From NCBI GenBank assembly GCA_009711805.1, contig VEMX01000021.1:1-64000 (forward strand): DNA of 64,000 bases, read 5' to 3'. Each line of letters starts with the position of its first letter. Position 1 is the first letter of the stretch. The translations under genes and the position numbers were made by a program. Below, one piece after another: positions 62,321-64,000 of the stretch. The notes beneath the pieces were generated by a model. That model was not told the origin of the DNA. It worked only from the letters and a program-made list of their open reading frames with translations, and did not search any database. This DNA comes from Balneolaceae bacterium. Lineage in GTDB: Bacteria > Bacteroidota > Rhodothermia > Balneolales > Balneolaceae.

Positions 62321-64000
62321 CTAATATTCGGTATCCAGTGCGTTATGGGCGCCTTTTATGTTTTTCTTGTTAAACGAAATTGTCAGGGTGTATTCTTCTT
62401 CACAATGTACTTCCATTTCTCCCTGAAGTTGTCTCAGCAGAGCGTCCATTAGTTCTTTACGCAATGAAGAGACATCGTCTTTTTTCAGGCACAGGTATTT
62501 CAGTAACTGTTTACTATTATCGAGTAGGTGAAACTGGATTTTATTATTGACTTCACGCAGGGTGAAATCGATGCAGGGGAGAAGGTCTCCGGCAGGATCG
62601 GTGCTTGTAGATTGCTCTATTAACTGATTGATAATTTCATTCAGCAGTAAGGCAGCAGGAATAGCCTGGTTCACATTCATGCTTACATCTTCAAGTTGGG
62701 TCTGAACAAATAATTCGATCTTTGTTTGGTGAGGAGTAAGGTGTTTGCCGCAGATGATATCCTGAATGTATTCATCAAACTTCACATGCGAGAGGCTGTC
62801 ATTCTTGTACAGCAGTTCATGAACTTTTGCAATGGTAGATATTCGCGATTGAGAAACATTAAGAAAATGCTGTGCCTTGGTCCCTGTTTCACTCATGGAT
62901 TCCAATTCGAGCAGACCGGTTACAATGGCCAGGTTATTTTTTACTCTGTGGTGGACTTCATTTAGCAATACTCCCTTTTCAGCCAGTGATTGTTCAATAA
63001 TCTTTCGGGCTTTTACCTGTTCGGTCACGTTTACGGCTTCAAAGAAAATACCATATACCTTTCCCTGATCATCAAACAAAGGCTTATAAACAAAATCGAG
63101 GTATAAGGTGACCTGCTTTCCTTTTCTATTGATGTAAACTTCTTTCTCTTTAAAGGTCATAGATTCGCCTTGTTCATAGACCTTTTGTAAGAGGGTAATT
63201 AAACCCTGTTCTTCAAGCTCGGGGTGTAGTTCAGCTACCTTTTTGCCTATTATGGTATCCAGCCCCACCAATTTTTTGTATGTGTTATTTACAAAACTGA
63301 ATGTTAATTCTTTCCCTTTGAGCATGGCAATGGCAGAAGGTGCTTCCTCAAACATATCCTCCATATGAATGCGGGCTTTTTGTTCGGTTTGGAGGAGCTC
63401 GATAATCTGGTTTTCTAAATTTTTACGCTCTGTAATATCCATATACATGCCAAAGCTGGATATGATTTCACCCCGTTTTTCTACGGAGAGGGTATAGGAG
63501 GAAAGGCTGACAGCCTTTTCTTCGAGCTCTTTGGGAGCAATAACGGCATCAAGTTCATTCCCAATAAGTTCGGTTCGGTTATATCCAAAAATACGTTCAA
63601 AGCTTGGGTTTGCTTTTATAACCTTCCCGCTTTTATCAATCTGTACAATACCGATGGGCGAATTCTGGAAAAGTTGATTCAGGAGTTGCTGGTTTTTACT
63701 GTTGTCAGCCTCCATTTTTTTGCGTTTAGTTATATCCAGGTGCGAACCGGCAATCTTGCGTGGTTCGCCGTGTTCATCGTGGTCGGCATATTTACCAATG
63801 GCTAGTATCCAGCGGTAGCTGCCATCTTTGGCACGAAGCCTGAATTCTGTCTCATACTGGTCTCTCTTATCGTGGTAACGCTGGAGTTCCTGCTCAGGTA
63901 TATCATAATCATCGGGATGAATAAGGGTATAAAAGAAATCCCGGTTGAATTTTATATCTTCTTCTTTATAACCCAGCATGGCAAACCATTTTTCATTGTA
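62321..64000 (-). CDS. PAS-rich HisKA_2-type sensor kinase, degenerate C-terminus (cut by right edge)
   Basis: The frame is open to the right edge (YNEKWFAMLGYKEEDI), so the N-terminus lies outside. It contains PAS/PAC units (MLGYKEEDIKFNRDFFYTLIHPDD...; FQNSPIGIVQIDKSGKVIKANPSFERIFGYNRTELIGNELDAV; PSAIAMLKGKELTFSFVNNTYKKLVGLD), then HisKA_2 with LLNEVHHRVKNNLAIVTGLLELESM. The HATPase end keeps an N-box (PAALLLNEIINQLIEQ) but where DxGxGL is expected it reads LLDNSKQLLKYLCL, and the last G-box is also altered. So kinase activity is uncertain. It runs 1.68 kb to a good terminator. Confidence 0.88.
   Translation of the reverse strand, partial: YNEKWFAMLGYKEEDIKFNRDFFYTLIHPDDYDIPEQELQRYHDKRDQYETEFRLRAKDGSYRWILAIGKYADHDEHGEPRKIAGSHLDITKRKKMEADNSKNQQLLNQLFQNSPIGIVQIDKSGKVIKANPSFERIFGYNRTELIGNELDAVIAPKELEEKAVSLSSYTLSVEKRGEIISSFGMYMDITERKNLENQIIELLQTEQKARIHMEDMFEEAPSAIAMLKGKELTFSFVNNTYKKLVGLDTIIGKKVAELHPELEEQGLITLLQKVYEQGESMTFKEKEVYINRKGKQVTLYLDFVYKPLFDDQGKVYGIFFEAVNVTEQVKARKIIEQSLAEKGVLLNEVHHRVKNNLAIVTGLLELESMSETGTKAQHFLNVSQSRISTIAKVHELLYKNDSLSHVKFDEYIQDIICGKHLTPHQTKIELFVQTQLEDVSMNVNQAIPAALLLNEIINQLIEQSTSTDPAGDLLPCIDFTLREVNNKIQFHLLDNSKQLLKYLCLKKDDVSSLRKELMDALLRQLQGEMEVHCEEEYTLTISFNKKNIKGAHNALDTEY

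Noticed and set aside
1-64000. CRISPR array or cas genes
   Set aside because: I saw no regular direct repeats with spacers and no cas-like protein.
1-64000. Prophage or conjugative element
   Set aside because: No capsid, terminase, portal, relaxase, tra or integrase genes are visible; mobile signals are limited to IS110, MITEs and RM decay.

Overview
The window is a stretch of chromosome from a Bacteroidota-like bacterium, most likely of the Balneolota/Balneolaceae type (inference from gene content). It has a secreted BNR-repeat protein with a type IX secretion (Por) C-terminal sorting domain, lipoproteins with short Bacteroidota-style signal peptides, methylmalonyl-CoA mutase with a short beta subunit, a serC-DUF1015 pair, a CrtI-type carotenoid desaturase and a BrxA/BrxB bacilliredoxin. 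Most genes are ordinary core or metabolic genes in short operons, with strong hairpin terminators between convergent units.

Layout. 1-6.2 kb is an accessory zone: the 5' end of an IS110-type transposase at the left edge, a DUF1428 protein, a 47-aa Cys-rich protein missed by length-limited ORF calling, a 169-bp palindromic mobile element, a MarR/monooxygenase/EVE unit with two operators, an ArsR/SRPBCC/DHFR-like unit with two operators that is bracketed by two copies of a ~230-bp TTAA-flanked MITE, a dead ECF sigma gene and a lipoprotein metalloprotease. 6.5-11.3 kb (minus) holds mdh, nadK, an orphan oligopeptide-binding lipoprotein and ddl. 11.4-16.3 kb (plus) holds an arginine-deiminase-family hydrolase, a penicillin-acylase-family protein, a small membrane protein and a second lipoprotein metalloprotease. 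16.4-29 kb holds crtI, rlpA, a tRNA-Thr(CGT) with a 22-nt hairpin inserted in its T-loop, rhomboid, an outer-membrane barrel, serC/DUF1015, DUF1844/NUDIX, tonB, vanZ/nnr, proS and a CAT-anticodon tRNA.

29.1-31.8 kb is the wreck of a type I restriction-modification locus: an hsdM stub, an intact Schlafen/AlbA-type ATP-binding protein and 22 codons of hsdS fused tail-to-tail into a truncated beta-propeller gene. 31.8-64 kb holds a DUF2939 lipoprotein-like protein, the T9SS cargo, TM2 protein, a NarL-type regulator lacking the phospho-Asp, the second copy of the palindromic element, aspS/DUF429, sthA, sod, bacilliredoxin, a receiver protein, an ExbD-like lipoprotein with an MscS channel, the methylmalonyl-CoA mutase/MeaB operon, an acyl-CoA dehydrogenase, a PAS-only protein, sufE, a hybrid histidine kinase, PaiB-like, a YCII/ECF42-type sigma pair, an AsmA-like giant and a PAS histidine kinase cut by the right edge.

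The strongest non-routine signals are the tRNA-Thr with a repeat-like hairpin in the T-loop, the two non-autonomous element families with visible target duplications, and the collapsed type I RM locus. I did not find a clearly new multi-gene defence or metabolic system; the accessory material looks like mobile-element traffic and decay.
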